Shown here piece by piece: positions 34,740-46,656 of a stretch of 64,000 nt of DNA. This stretch comes from Guyanagaster necrorhizus (taxonomy: Eukaryota > Basidiomycota > Agaricomycetes > Agaricales > Physalacriaceae). The stretch is taken from positions 1,614,413 through 1,678,412 of the forward strand of contig NW_025064887.1 in the NCBI RefSeq assembly GCF_019112545.1, given 5' to 3'. The translations under genes and the position numbers were made by a program. Each line of letters opens with the position of its first letter. The first letter of the stretch is position 1. The notes beneath the pieces were generated by a model that saw only the letters and a program-made list of their open reading frames with translations, was not told where the DNA came from and made no database searches.

Positions 34740-36122
34740 GGTCAATCAAATTAGGTTTGAGTGGCTTATAAGGCAGCTTACAATGTGGTTTAGATTACTG
34801 CTATCACATTATCAGTCATGCCTTTCAGCTATCTCACTCTCTAGCTTCAATTATCTTCAATTGGTGGATAGCAAAAGATAGTTCTTAAAAGCTTGATTTA
34901 TAGATGCTGAAAGTGTTATCCTCCAATGTGATCCATTCATCAAACCTTCATAGTTCTATGTGACCATCTGAAGTTAGAATTCGAATTATTTTGGAACTTA
35001 AAACTGATAAGTATGATACTTATATCCAGGAGTGTCATAAATTTCAAATTTTCTTTTCTTCTATCTCTGAATTTCTGCACACATTTTCTTCTCTGAATTA
35101 TTGCTCTTTAGATATTCTGGTTTTCTTCTCATGTCTTTACTATATGAACATTGACAATGCTCCTATTGTTATAAGTATTTTTATTTGAATGGCATAGAAA
35201 ACCATAAAAAGACCTGTAAAGAGCAGATCCAGCAAGATGTTATGTATTTGCATTTTGATTCTGAATCAAGTGGAAGTCAGGCAGCTAGTGTGGAGTATAG
35301 TATATTCTTTATTCTATATGATATTACTCAACACTGATGATTTATTAGTATCAAGGATCTACTGATTCTCTAACTCTCCTACTTGATAACTAAGCATCAT
35401 CAAGCACAAGTCTCAATTTATAAATTCAATAGTAACATTCAATTCAGATCAGCTAAAATCACCCTTTAATATTCTGCTATTAGATCTGCATCTTGACAGT
35501 CAGAGGGACTCTTCATCATCACTTTCATTTGAATCAGTCTCTTGTATGTATAATTACTATTTTTTCTCCTCTTATCTTCTGATTAATATAATATTTAGCT
35601 GAAAGCCAGAACTCTTCCTCTGCTTCTATAACTAATACAAAAAGTCAGCTTCTTGACTTGGTGAATTTATACAATCTAAAATTTGTTATTGAATATCATC
35701 TATCAGCAATTTTAGACTCATGTGTTTTGACATATGAGGAGAATTTTCAGATAACTGCAGCAGATATGACAGATTCTTTCATTGATAATCATCTATGATA
35801 TCTCTTTGAATCTGAAAATGACTTTGAATTAGCTGGATTAATTTTGCATACTGGTATAAACCACCAACAGCAAGATAGCTTTTTTAAAGTATTAAAGATT
35901 CAAGCAGAGGATCATTAATCTGCATATACTATTTATTAATAATAAATCTGATCTCAATAATGCATGGTTAAAGGTAGAGCATTTGCTTACAATAGTATGA
36001 TGCATATTATTTTATTATATGCTAGTTAATAACTTATGATAAACTTGGTTTAACAAAGAAACATTGTCTCTGAAATATCATAATAAGACACTATCATATG
36101 ATGTTTACTTTTGACTATTATA
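34740..36122 (+). pseudogene. Plavaka-like (CACTA-type) transposon protein, N-terminal remnant
   Basis: This is not retroelement sequence. A zinc finger of spacing C-x2-C-x12-H-x4-C is open at 35158-35217 (CSYCYKYFYLNGIENHKKTC). A block at about 35803-35910 reads FESENDFELAGLILHTGINH and QQQDSFFKVLKIQAEDH. Then come INNKSDLNNAWLKVEHLLT (about 35937-35993) and NKETLSLKYHNKTLSYDVYF (36052-36111). This order (N-terminal finger, a helical block, a D-x2-x-AW helix, a V-x-Y-x-G-like beta segment ending before an expected W-D-W) resembles proteins of Plavaka transposons common in mushroom genomes. It is cut on the right by element F, and stops are frequent. The identification rests on motif recall, not a search. 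Confidence 0.5.
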
Positions 36123-36571
36123 TGTTATAATTTTCTTCATATCTTTTTCTTTTTCTTATCTTATCAAAGCATCTATCTTATCCTGAGCACTTTCTTGAAG
36201 GGCATGGAAAGATTAAATAATCACAACAGATGAGATGCTATTGTATTCAGTTGCCTCATTCATAGACAATTCTCTATTATCCTGTCTCTGATGACCAGGC
36301 AGGTTCAGTATCATAGTGCAGACCAGTACAATAGGCAGTAGTTATATTTATTATGAACTGGACAGTATATAAGTAGGATAGCTTTTGCTGTAGTAGTCCA
36401 GCTTCAAGCTATATGTTTATCTCATTCTATCTTCTCTCAAGTCTAGCTTGTCTCTGATCTTGAAGCACTTCACCTATCAGGATACATTAAGTGAATTCTA
36501 GTGTGACTGTATGAACATGATACAGCACTAGTTTATTATGTGTTCAGATCACCTGCTAATTAGATCTAACA
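36123..36571 (+). repeat. 5' LTR of element F (LTR1)
   Basis: TGTTATAATTTTC...GATCTAACA. TATATAAG is followed about 30 nt later by AGCTTCAAGCTA. Confidence 0.88.
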
Positions 36572-36572
36572 G

Positions 36573-36585
36573 TTAGCTCAAAGCT
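36573..36585 (+). other. Self-priming site of element F
   Basis: TTAGCTCAAAGCT: here the ancestral CG reads CA, whereas elements A, B and D have TG. Together these imply TTAGCTCGAAGCT. Confidence 0.55.
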
Positions 36586-36589
36586 TTCT

Positions 36590-39500
36590 GCTTCTCTTTC
36601 CTTATGCACACTAGAGGTGAAGGAAACTGAATGCTATCAACTTATGACATCACATCTGACTTTGTCAAGCTCTTGAGCACCATTATTGGCATCCTGCTCA
36701 GGCTTTCATTATTGTATATCTTTGCCAAGGAAACCAATCTGTCACTATCTGGGTAATCAAGTATTACCATAGCCTCTGAACAATCTACCACCAAACCAGA
36801 AATGTCATGCCTATTCTCTCCCTCTATAATCTCTCTCTTGAGCCTGCCCAAGCCACCAATGAGCCTGTGCAAGAAACCACACTAGAAGCCACCTCTAGGA
36901 TCACAGATTTGGAAGTTCTTTCAATAGAACAAAAAAAATACTAATACCACCAATGATACCGCCAACACATTCTCCATCATAATCTGCTAAACTTCCCTCC
37001 AGTCTCAGACCATAAGAATGAAGATCTCTCCAGTGACTTCTTTAATGTAGAACTATTTCTCACCTCTTCCACTGCCTCCTGAAGCATGGAATTGGAAACC
37101 ATGCTTGAGACTCTCTTGATGCCACTAGGATGGCTACAGGCTTCAGCTACAACTCTCTCTATATGATCTTCAACAGAAACTCTGGGCTTCCACTCCAGCA
37201 CCTGGAGTGACAGACACAGTAATATCAGTCTCTATTGGCAGGGCATTGACTGCAATGTTATGAGAGCCCATGGAATATAGTCAGCCAGGACTCAGTCAGA
37301 GTCTGAAGCCTGATACAGCACCAAAGAAGCCTATTAATAAAAACAATATAAAGAAGAAAGCAGACAATTGTTATGATTTTTCCCATTTTTCCTTTGCATT
37401 AACCTCTGTTTATGCTTAGTTGGAGCACTTAAGCCAGTACTTAAGACCATGGGATCAGCTTAGTCATCACAACAGAGCTGCATCTGTCATTGTCTTTTGA
37501 TGCAATGACAACTCTTAATGATGCACAACAATCCTTTTGTAGACAGTAACAATACCTGAATACAATGGGCACAATGACTTAGACCAGTACAATAGGCAGT
37601 AGTATATTTATCTTGATGGACAAGTAGTGTATAAGTAGGATAGCTCTTACTGGTATAACCTCAGCTTCAAGCTAAAGTTTATTCATATCACTTCATTCTT
37701 GAGCTTTTTTTCAAAGGTCTTAAAGCATATTGGTCAACAGACACAAACAGTGGACTGTGACTGTATAAATATGATACAGCATCTGTTTATCATGTATTCT
37801 GATCATATGTGACTTGAGTCAAACAACAATGACAATAAAGAAATCACTATGAGCAAGATGGGTACTATAGTAAACTTCAGAGTCTCTTTTGGAAGCCAAG
37901 TTGGCAAGGCTCATTGGCAAGTTGGTCTGAGTCTAAGCCTCCTAAACCTCCTGCAGCAGCTTCTCTTCTCTGAACTCTCAACACACTCCTATCCACTTAC
38001 AGAATCTGTCTCCCATCTTTAGTCCACATCTCTGACTCAATCATCCAGTGACTCATTTAAGGCTGAATTGCTGGAGCACTCCTCAACAAGCAAAATACTA
38101 ACTGATTCTGAGAATATTGCACAGTGGTGGAGGCAGCAGAAAGCAAGACTGAGTCCAGCAAAGGACTCTTTCTCCAATCTGTCTCTTCTGCTGACTGCAG
38201 ACTCAGCAACCAAGAATAACTTGCCCATGATGGTGAAACTCCAGATGCCATTCATCTTTGGCTCACCCAACAACTTCTCTGAGGAGGACAGCAGAGACAA
38301 GAACAGCAGGAAGGATGATGATCAGGACCTAGTGCCTTTTAACTGGCCTGAGGAATTTTATGAATCTAAAGATAAAGAACTATTGAAAGCAGAAATACAG
38401 CAGAAAAAAAAGAAAGAGTTTAGAAGGGTATACCAGGAGAGAGTCATAGAGATTTTTCAAGATGTGGGATAGAGTATGACCCCACTAGAAAGAGAATATT
38501 TAGCAGCATCTGATCTTGAAAAAGTTGATATTTTACAGTATGGCACTACAGAGCAAGCTATTTTTCTCTATAACAATGCACCCTGAAGACCCTCTGGCCA
38601 AAATCTCACCCTATCAATCCTGGTTTAATATCCAACTAATGCTGAATATACTATCTATTTCTCTGAAATAGACTATTTACTTGGCACTAACCATCTGAAT
38701 CACTACCACAGGCTTTATACACCACTAGTGACTACAGACCCTATGTGCCAGGAATCTAGCCAGATATCTCTGGAAGCCAAGAGGGAGCCAACTAATAGGA
38801 GGGCAATCTCCTACTGATAAAGCTAGACCTAATGACCAGACTAAAAGAGACAACTCTGAAACCACCAGACAGAGGTTCACAATTATGGATGGGAGGATTG
38901 TTAAAAAGCTAAACCACAGCATTAGAAGCCCAGTCACTGATGACCACTCTCTTCACTCATTTTCTGAGTCACACTAGAAGATACTGCCCTTTCACAAATA
39001 CTCAAATCCAATAGGACCACTCACTAATGATTTAGTTCTTATATAATATAAACATAATCTTATACAAAAGCCACAGCCCTTTAAATGGCATTCTGATAAT
39101 ATTGATCACTTCTTAACTGATTGCAAATAATACTTCAAAGTATATTCTGTCTATCTATTAGCCAACATCTATCAAGTCATCTTTACTGCATTCTATTTTG
39201 AGGATAAGGCTAAATTCTGGTGGATCTTGAAATGCTGAGACCTTTATTCTACAACCAGAGGACACTACCAACTGTTATTCTAGTCAACATTCAAGTAGAT
39301 GGTATGCAACAAGTTCATTGACCCAGCAGTCCAAGAAGTCCACAGGAAGAAGATGAAGGATCTATAAATGGGAGAGCAGATGGTTAGTGAGTACTTTGAC
39401 AAGTCCAAGTGACTTGCTAAACTGGCTGAACTCATTGACAACATTGAAGATAATGGATATCTGGTAGAATACTTGAAGAATAGGGTTTCTCACTCTTACA

Positions 39501-40130
39501 TCCAGATAATTTTCAACATTGGTTTCAACATTCTGAAGGGATATGAGGAATGGAAGGTGAAAATTATTACAATGAATAAGGAGCAGCACTGACAGAAGGC
39601 AGAGAATGTCTATAGACAGGATGACTGAAAGCCTAATCATCAGGAGAAGACTACTGTGCTGATCCCTGCTAAGTCTAACACCTCTTCAACTTTTATGCCT
39701 TTCTATTCTGCTCAGAAAACCAGTACTGGAGTTATCTATACCAGACAGGAGAAGCTAATGGATGTTGATAGACTAAAGAAGGAGAGAAAATGCTTCAATT
39801 GCAGTGAGAAAGGTCATCTGTCCTAAAACTGCCCAAAGAAGAAATAAACCTGTGAGAAGATCTGAGCACAGATAGCTGAGTTGCAGAAGGAAGCAGATGA
39901 GCTTGAAGAGCTTAGAAAGGACACAAAGGTTGAAGAGATAAAAGATGGAGCTGATGAGTGAGCAATTTCATTTGGTTGGTCAAAGGACTTAATGGTGTGT
40001 CTCAGAATACTACTAGTCAGACTTATGCTAGCTCTATAGATACTTATTTACATATGCATTCAAATATACTCAATCCTGTTACCCCAAACACACTGAAAGA
40101 ATCACCAGGACCTAAGACTCAATTGCCTAT
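36590..40130 (+). pseudogene. Element F gag remnant, interrupted by solo LTR G
   Basis: The leader and N-terminal half run 36600-37368 and resume at 37826. An open stretch (38068-38472) is rich in Ser, then charged: DDDQDLVPFNWPEEFYESKD, KELLKAEIQQKKKKEF, VYQERVIEIFQDVG. The capsid-like core (39060-39600) has WHSDNIDHFLTDCK, YFEDKAKFWWILK, DPAVQEVHRKKMKDL and a DSYIQIIFNIGFNILKG-like segment. The zinc knuckle (39791-39832) is CFNCSEKGHLS, a stop, then NCPKKK, with all four metal ligands present. Stops are scattered. LTR H (40131) cuts the tail. Confidence 0.8.
37369..37825 (+). repeat. Solo LTR1 (G) inside gag of element F
   Basis: 457 bp, TGTTATGATTTTTCCC...GAGTCAAACA, with a perfect 5-bp duplication ACAAT (37364-37368 and 37826-37830). 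No internal sequence follows, so it is a solo LTR left by LTR-LTR recombination. Confidence 0.93.
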
Positions 40131-40646
40131 TGTTATGATTTTTCCATTTTCTTTCTATTTTCTTTTCTTTTTCCTTGGAAATGACCCCTATCTTTGCTTA
40201 GTCAGGGTGCTTAGGCCAGCACTTAGAACCATGGGAATGCTTAGCTCAGTACCCAAGTCAGTCACTCTTCTATCATGCTGCTGTGTGCTGTGAAGGGAGA
40301 GACAATACTCCTTTTGTCTCTAAATTGCAGTGCAGCAACAGCAGTACAACAGCTTTTGTGGAGAGCCTGGCAATGGTAGGGAAAATAGCACCACAGCAGA
40401 CAACAGCTTTTGTGAACATTTATTTATAGTACAATAACAGAATAGTATTTAAGTAGCATAGCTCTCACTGTAATACCCCAGCTTTGAGCTAAAGTTTATT
40501 CTCTACCATCCTATCTCGAGCAACTTGCAACATCTTGATCACACACCTCTGTTAACACATCAGTGAACTCAGTCAGTCTAACCTGAAGTGTGAGGTTCTG
40601 AACTGTTTATCATGTATTAATAGTCACATAGAGTTTGGGCTTAACA
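40131..40646 (+). repeat. Solo LTR1 (H) between gag and protease of element F
   Basis: 516 bp, a longer subfamily shared with 62877-63400. Flanked by CCTAT and CTTAT, a duplication with one C-to-T change. Confidence 0.9.
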
Positions 40647-40649
40647 CTT

Positions 40650-41455
40650 ATAGACTGAACAAGGAGAGTGACCCCTGATGGTTGACTACAACTATTCAAT
40701 ACCAAATGGACTTGGTGGGCCATCTGAAATGCTAAGGATGAAGCTGAGGCCCAGACAGTACTCAAGAATTGGGTACATCAGACTCAAGCCAAAGAAGTGA
40801 TCAATGAAATGATCAAAGGAATGAGAAGGACAGAGAGAAATCAAGTCTTGGAGTGGCTGGATGAATTGAGAGAGCCCAAAAAGTATCTCCAGTGATAAAA
40901 GGCAACTGGAAGGGACCTTATCATTAAGGCCTGAATTGAAACCCTGACCACTCAGTCCACACATGCTATTACAGCCCTCATTGACAGTGGCTGCACTGGA
41001 AGCTCTATTAATCATGCTTTTGTCACCAAGCATAACATTTCCACTTGAGCCACTGTGACCTTACTCCCAGTATATAATGCTGATAGAACAAAGAATCAGA
41101 TCAGGTCAATTACCAAGTTCATTGAACTCCAATTGACAACTGGAGATTGCTCAAAGCAGATTGACCTGGCTGTGACTGAACTGGAATTCAAGGAGATCTT
41201 TCTGGGTCATAACTGTCTTATTCAGCACAATACACTAATCAATTGGAAGATCAGATGGGTCACTTTTGCTCAGTGCTGATGTTGCAAGATATCTTTTAAA
41301 TTGCCTGATAAAGATCCAGAAGATCACTGGAACAAGGAGATAGAGAATGAGAAAACAATACTAGCTATAGATATAGATCACATGATCCACATCTGAGCAA
41401 TGCATCACACCAATGATCTGGTGGTAAGAGCAGATGAGAAGAAGGAGACCAAGAC
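40650..41455 (+). pseudogene. Element F protease remnant
   Basis: The aspartic protease motif ALIDSGCTGSSINHAFV has its Asp codon at 40983-40985. After a stop, an open stretch (41055-41279) reads VYNADRTKNQIRSITKFIEL and EFKEIFLGHNCLIQHNTLIN, collinear with element A at 6440-6766. Downstream (41290-41455) the linker to RT is followed by a sudden jump from KKETKTF-like sequence to the middle of RT, a deletion of roughly 360 bp relative to element A. Confidence 0.82.
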
Positions 41456-43760
41456 ATTCAGATAAGCTGCATGGCATCTGATATTACTTCAAGCTTGATG
41501 TTCAATGGAAATACAACAACATATAGATTAAAGGGGGAGACAAGTGAAAGGCTGCATTTCAAACCAACTGTGGACTCTTTGAGCCTATGATCATGTTCTT
41601 TAGACTAACTAACTCTTTTACAACCTTCAGTGGATGATGAATGACATCTTCAAAGACCTCATCACCACTGGTGATGTGCTGGAAAACAGCTAAGCAACTA
41701 AGAGAAGTAAATGAAGAATGAATTCTCAAACACCTACATCTAACTACTCAATGCATGATTATCAATATGGGTCAGTTTGGGTGGTTTGAGTATAATAGAA
41801 GCACTCTGTAGATTCAGATAAATCAAATATAAAGGTATAAAGGCAGTTTATTCAAGGCTAGTTTGCATTCTAAGATCCAATACTTACAAAGAGGATAGAG
41901 ATAAGACACAGTATGTAAATTGATACTTAAACTGCAGAGCTACAGTGCCCAGCTTAACTTAGAAATACTCTGAAACCTAATAAACACCAAAACCCAATAC
42001 TAAGTCTCTCAAGCACTGAAACTTGGCTAGCTGCACCTGTGGCTAGCTAGTGGTCCTTGAAATCAGAGAACTGATACTTGGATGCTGAAACCCTTATAAA
42101 GCCAGAACCTAAATTATGCCAAAATCTAAAGTCCAATAAAGACTACAACTTTTATTCAATACAGATGACTTAGTAACAATAGCTATCCAAGTTGAGGTTA
42201 CACATAAGACCACTGATACAGAAACTAACTACTGAAAGCTAGAACATCTAAATCATAGGGTTGGGTCACCTGTCATATGATTTCTCTTTGTTTTGCTTTT
42301 ATACATAACTAACTGATACAGGATCTATAAATAATTTGGCCCAGTTACTCTCTTTATCTGGCTAGTCCCAAAATTAGATCATTATTCCATCTTAGCATAC
42401 CTCATATATTCTGTTCAGGCACTCCAGGATTTCCCCAGTGCTCTATTCCTATAGCCTGTGATTATTTACTATATAATCAACTATTCTGTGATTCTGCTTG
42501 TTACTTCTAGATTCACTATTGATCACAATCAATTGGTCATGATGATTCAAGACAGCTGAGCTCTCCAGTTGTGGCTCATTCCCTGAACTATGTGCATCTT
42601 TAGTTATTTATGCCCAAGGAATCCTCACTGTATGCATTTTACATCAGGCCAGATGTGCTAGTCATGAGCTAATGAGTTCTGCTTTATTTTTACTCTTGGT
42701 TTGAGTGCTAGCTGGATGTACTTTACTGCTAATCATGGAAATAAACTTCTGAGCTAGACTGTGGTATACTAGCCCTGATAGCATATAGAATTAGCCTAAG
42801 CATGGTGCCATTTCTAAGTCCAAATTGACTTAGTATTTTACTATAGTGGTGTTATCTCTCTAAGTCCAGTCTTGACTTCAAGGTTGTTAACCCAGTGCAA
42901 AGTTGTTTTAGCTAAGTCCACATTGATTCTTAGCCTTCTTGGCATAGTATGGCTATTGGCTTGGCACCTCAGCTATAGCCCTTGAATGGCTAGCTATACA
43001 GACTTCAGCTTATGTGAATATATTGTTTCAAATTCACAAATTTTAGGGCTAGCCCAATACAATGCATATCACTAGAAAGGTCACAATCTATTTGGATGAT
43101 ATCTTAATCATGTCAAAGGACCAAGATGAACACTGACACCTAGTCCACCAAGTACTGAGGCTGATGTATAAGCACAAATTATTCCTCAAGGTGAAGAAAT
43201 GCAAGTTCATGGTGCTTGAAACTGAGTATCTTGGAGTAATTATCAGCAAAAAAAGTATCTGGATAGACCCTGTCAAGATAGCAGAGGTGACAGAATGGCC
43301 AAAGCCAACCAAGAAGAAGGAATTACAGTCTTTCCTCAGATTTATGAACTTCTACCACTGATTTATCCAAGATTACAGCAAGGTTGCCTGTTCCATGACC
43401 CAGCTCATAGAGAATGCCCTCTGGACCTGAAGAATATCCCAACAATCTGCATTTGACAATCTAAAGAGGCAGTTGGCTGAAGATGTGGTATTCACAGTAC
43501 CAATAGAAGAAGGGAGATTCTGAGTTGAAGCCAACTCAAGTGAGAGAGTGATAGGAGCAGTACTCTTGCAAGAGTAAGATGGAAAATAGTGATCTATTGC
43601 ATTTCTCTCAAAGGTGCTAACCACCACCAAATGCAACTATGAGATTTGTGACAAGGAACTTTTAGCCATCATGTTAGCACTTGCAGAATGGAAGCATTAT
43701 CTGATGAGTGCCATTCACATCTTTAAGATCTGAACTGATCATCAAAATCTGCACTATTTC
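41456..43760 (+). pseudogene. Element F RT and RNase H, split by LTR2
   Basis: RT starts at DKLHGI after the deletion, then YYFKLDVQWKYNNI, GLFEPMIMFFRLTNS and [12 protein letters not shown], and is cut at 41671. It resumes at 43072 with [19 protein letters not shown]: the catalytic Asp pair is intact at about 43090-43100. KKCKFMVLETEYLGVIIS and FLRFMNFYH follow (open 43164-43361). The RNase H has EANSSERVIGAVL (first Asp to Asn) and CDKELLAIMLALAEWKHYL near 43650-43700. Confidence 0.84.
41672..43071 (+). repeat. LTR2 copy 3 (complete solo LTR)
   Basis: About 1400 bp, TGATGTGCTGG...GCATATCA, inserted in RT exactly between ATCACCACTGG and the continuing AAAGGTCACAATC. The left flank CTGG/ACTGG and the right flank CTAG/ACTAG give a 4-5 bp duplication with one G-to-A change. 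This copy defines the family ends best. Confidence 0.9.
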
Positions 43761-43899
43761 TGACCACCACAGAAGCTCAACCAATAGCAAGCCTATTGAG
43801 TTATTGAACTTGTGCAATACTAATACACTCTATACCACAAGATAGGAATAACAAACAAGAAGATGGATTTGCTGAGTCACAGGCCTGACTATGACTAGA

Positions 43900-45425
43900 G
43901 TGGAGGAAACAATGATGAAGTAACACTCTTGAAGCCAGAACACTTCCAAGCTATAGTCATGCCAACAGAAGAGGAAGTCCACAAATAAATAAAGAGTGTG
44001 ATATGATGAACTGAATTATGAGACAAGCAGATTGCCCTCTCTATTAATCACAAATGGGGCATGACTAAGTCTGGAAAATTGATTTATTATGACAATCAAA
44101 TCTACATTCTCTGCAACCATACTCTTCAAGAGGAGATTATTGCCATGTCTCATGATCACATCACTGCAGGACACTCAGGAATTGTGAAAATAAAGAAGCT
44201 GATTTTGAGAGAGTACTGGTGGCTAAAGTTGAGGCAGAATGTCAAAAAGTCTGTTAAGGGATGCAAAACTTGCTAATAAACCAAGTCAAGCACACAGGCA
44301 TGAGCTGCCCCACTTCATCTGAATGAGGTTCCTATGGAACCATAAATACACATCTCAGTCAATATGATCACTGGACTCTCAGACTGTAATGGGTATGATG
44401 CCATTATCATCATTATTGATCAGTTCTCAAAGGCAATCATTCCAATCACATGTTTAACAGAACTGTTCTCTGAGGGATGGGCAAAGATATTATACAATGA
44501 AGTTTATATAAAACATGAGATGCTTCAGGTCATCATTTTGGACTATGGTCTATAATTCATCTCCAAGTTTCTTGATGATCTTTATTATCTTCTCAACATC
44601 TGAAGCAATGCATCAACTGCTTATCACCCACAAACTGATAGGCAAACTGAGCATGTTAATCAAAAAATCAAGAAGTACCTGTGGATTTTTATCAATCACA
44701 GATAGGATGATTGGACCAAGTGGTTTGCCCTAGTAGCATTCTAACACAATAACTGCATTCACTCTATAACCAATAAGACTCTCTTCTTCATTAATTATGG
44801 ATGTCATCCTCACATCATGGTCACTAACTGACACAACATAACAACCTCTGCATCATCAGATTTTATATAACTCATGACTGCAATCCACACTGAAACACAT
44901 GTCACTCTCAAGAAGGCTGCTGCTGCTATAATGGCACAATATGATAAATGCTGATAGCTAGCTCATAAATACTCGATTGGTGACAAATTCTGGCTGGATG
45001 CTAACAATCTTCATATTCCTCATCTGAAATGCAAACTTGCTGATAAATGAACTGAATCCTTTTTTATACTTGCAAAAGTTAATGCTTCCACATACTGTCT
45101 AAAGCTACCCAACATCTAGCATGTACATTCAATCTTCAGCAAAACACTCCTTATCTCTTACATTGCATCTATCTTTTCTAACTAAGAAGCTCCATCTCTG
45201 CCTGAGCTGATTCTAACTAAAAATGAGGAACACTATGAAGTCAAACAGATTTTGAATCATAAACTTTAAAAAGTTCAAGTGCATAGTGGTGGCAGTCACA
45301 CTGTTGTCTACTACTTAGTCAAATAGAAAGGCTATGAATCTGAATCCAACTTATAGATCTATGAGCAGGATCTGAATGTGGACAATACCATTCATAACTA
45401 TGAAATTTCCATTAAGATGATGATC
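43900..45425 (+). pseudogene. Element F integrase and chromodomain remnant
   Basis: The zinc domain is open at 44061-44276 (HDHITAGHSGIVKIKKLILR ... CKTC), all HHCC ligands present. The core (44364 onward) has SVNMITGLSDCNGYDAI with Asn in place of the first Asp, QVIILDYGL (second Asp kept), and TEHVNQKIKKYLWIF with Lys in place of the Glu. CAT (44652-44654) sits at the Arg site. The C-terminal module has YSIGDKFWLDANNLHIP. The chromodomain at 45230-45370 reads HYEVKQILNHKL ... YYLVK followed by a stop at the Trp site. Confidence 0.82.
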
Positions 45426-45441
45426 TTAAGAGAGAGGGTGA

Positions 45442-45889
45442 TGTTATATTTTTCTCTATATGTTTTTTTTTAATCTTATCAGAGTGCCTATCTTATCTTG
45501 AGCACTTTCTTGAGGAGCATGAGAATATTAGATAATTACAACAGACTAGGCACTATTACACTTAGTCACTTCACTTATAGACAATTCTCCATTGTCTTAC
45601 TCTCAACAATCAGGCAGAACCAGTATTGTAGCACAGAATAACAGTACAATAGGCAGTAGTTATATTTATTACAAGTGAAACAGTATATAAGTAGGATAGC
45701 TCTTGCTGTAGTAGTTCAGCTTTAAGCTATAAGTTTATTCTACACTATCTTCTCTTAAGCCTAGCCAGTCTCTGGCCTTGAAGCACTTTATCTATCAGAA
45801 CACATTAAGTGAATTCAAGCATGACTGTACAAACATGATACAATGCTAGTTTATCACATGTTCAGGTCACATGTTAGTTAAGTCTAACA
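45442..45889 (+). repeat. 3' LTR of element F (LTR1)
   Basis: 448 bp, TGTTATATTTTTC...GTCTAACA, preceded by the polypurine tract AAGAGAGAGGGTGA. Confidence 0.88.
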
Positions 45890-46656
45890 TGCTGTCTGAC
45901 AGATCCAAAGGGTTTGAATCTCTGCCACATGTTACAAATACCTCAAAAACTTAAGATAGTGTCCTTCAGACACTGCTCTCTTATTTTCAGGCTAGAGCAC
46001 AATTCAAAATCTTTTATCAATTTGAATTCAAGTCCCTCACAAGCTTCTGTGCCTTGTGCAGTTCTCAAATCTCTCTTAATGATATCAATAATGGGTCTAT
46101 TCTCTCATCTGAAGTTACAAACACAAACCCAGAGCTGGAGTGCAAGGCCTTCATGCTTAATACACTACAACTGTGGGGGATTGGAAATTTGTCTACTACT
46201 CTTACAATGCAGTACTTAAATAATTGACTACTGTACTTACTAAAACACACCAAATATAATAGTTTCAAAGTGTGAAACTCCATTTCAGAGTCCCTGACAT
46301 ATCATTTACATGCATGTCACAGTCCGACATGCATATTTTGCTCTGAGTCAGGACTGCCTTTTATTTTTAGGCAACCTGACACTGGTTAACTCTATTAGTG
46401 GTCTGGTCACTAGTCTCTTTGCTTTCTTATCTCTTCAGAGCAATTAATCCATCCACAGAAGTCATTCTAGACTTTGAAGATCATTTTCAGTTATTTCTTT
46501 CAACAAATCTTTTCATTTCTTAAGCCAGCTGTTATATAAGTTCTATTTGACTGTGCTCTAGCTATATTCTTTATTGTGCACATAGTAGACTGTGATACAG
46601 TCAATGTATTATCATAATTCACAAAATTACACATCTAGACATGCAGTGAGTGTGCA
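45890..46656 (-). repeat. LTR3 copy 2, inverted and truncated
   Basis: On the minus strand it begins TGCACACTCACTGCATGTC at 46656 and runs to the GGTTTGAAxxCCC-like unit, where it is cut at 45890 by the end of element F. It carries an internal deletion relative to 26866-28680 but matches 53885-54606 well. Confidence 0.75.

Larger units (their letters stand above)
36123..45889 (+). mobile_element. Element F: Gypsy element carrying two solo LTRs and an LTR2
   Basis: The LTRs (449 and 448 bp) are of one subfamily. Internal order: gag, solo LTR1 G (37369-37825), gag, zinc knuckle, solo LTR1 H (40131-40646), protease, RT (internal deletion near 41456, LTR2 insertion 41672-43071), RNase H, integrase, chromodomain. 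The outer flanks do not match (TTATA at left, TGCTG at right) and belong to different sequences, so one end has been rearranged or the two LTRs come from recombined copies. Confidence 0.82.

Noticed and set aside
34693..34881. 62-codon plus-strand frame as a separate gene
   Set aside because: No recognisable motif and the antisense frame looks equally plausible; left as part of the degraded stretch before the zinc finger.
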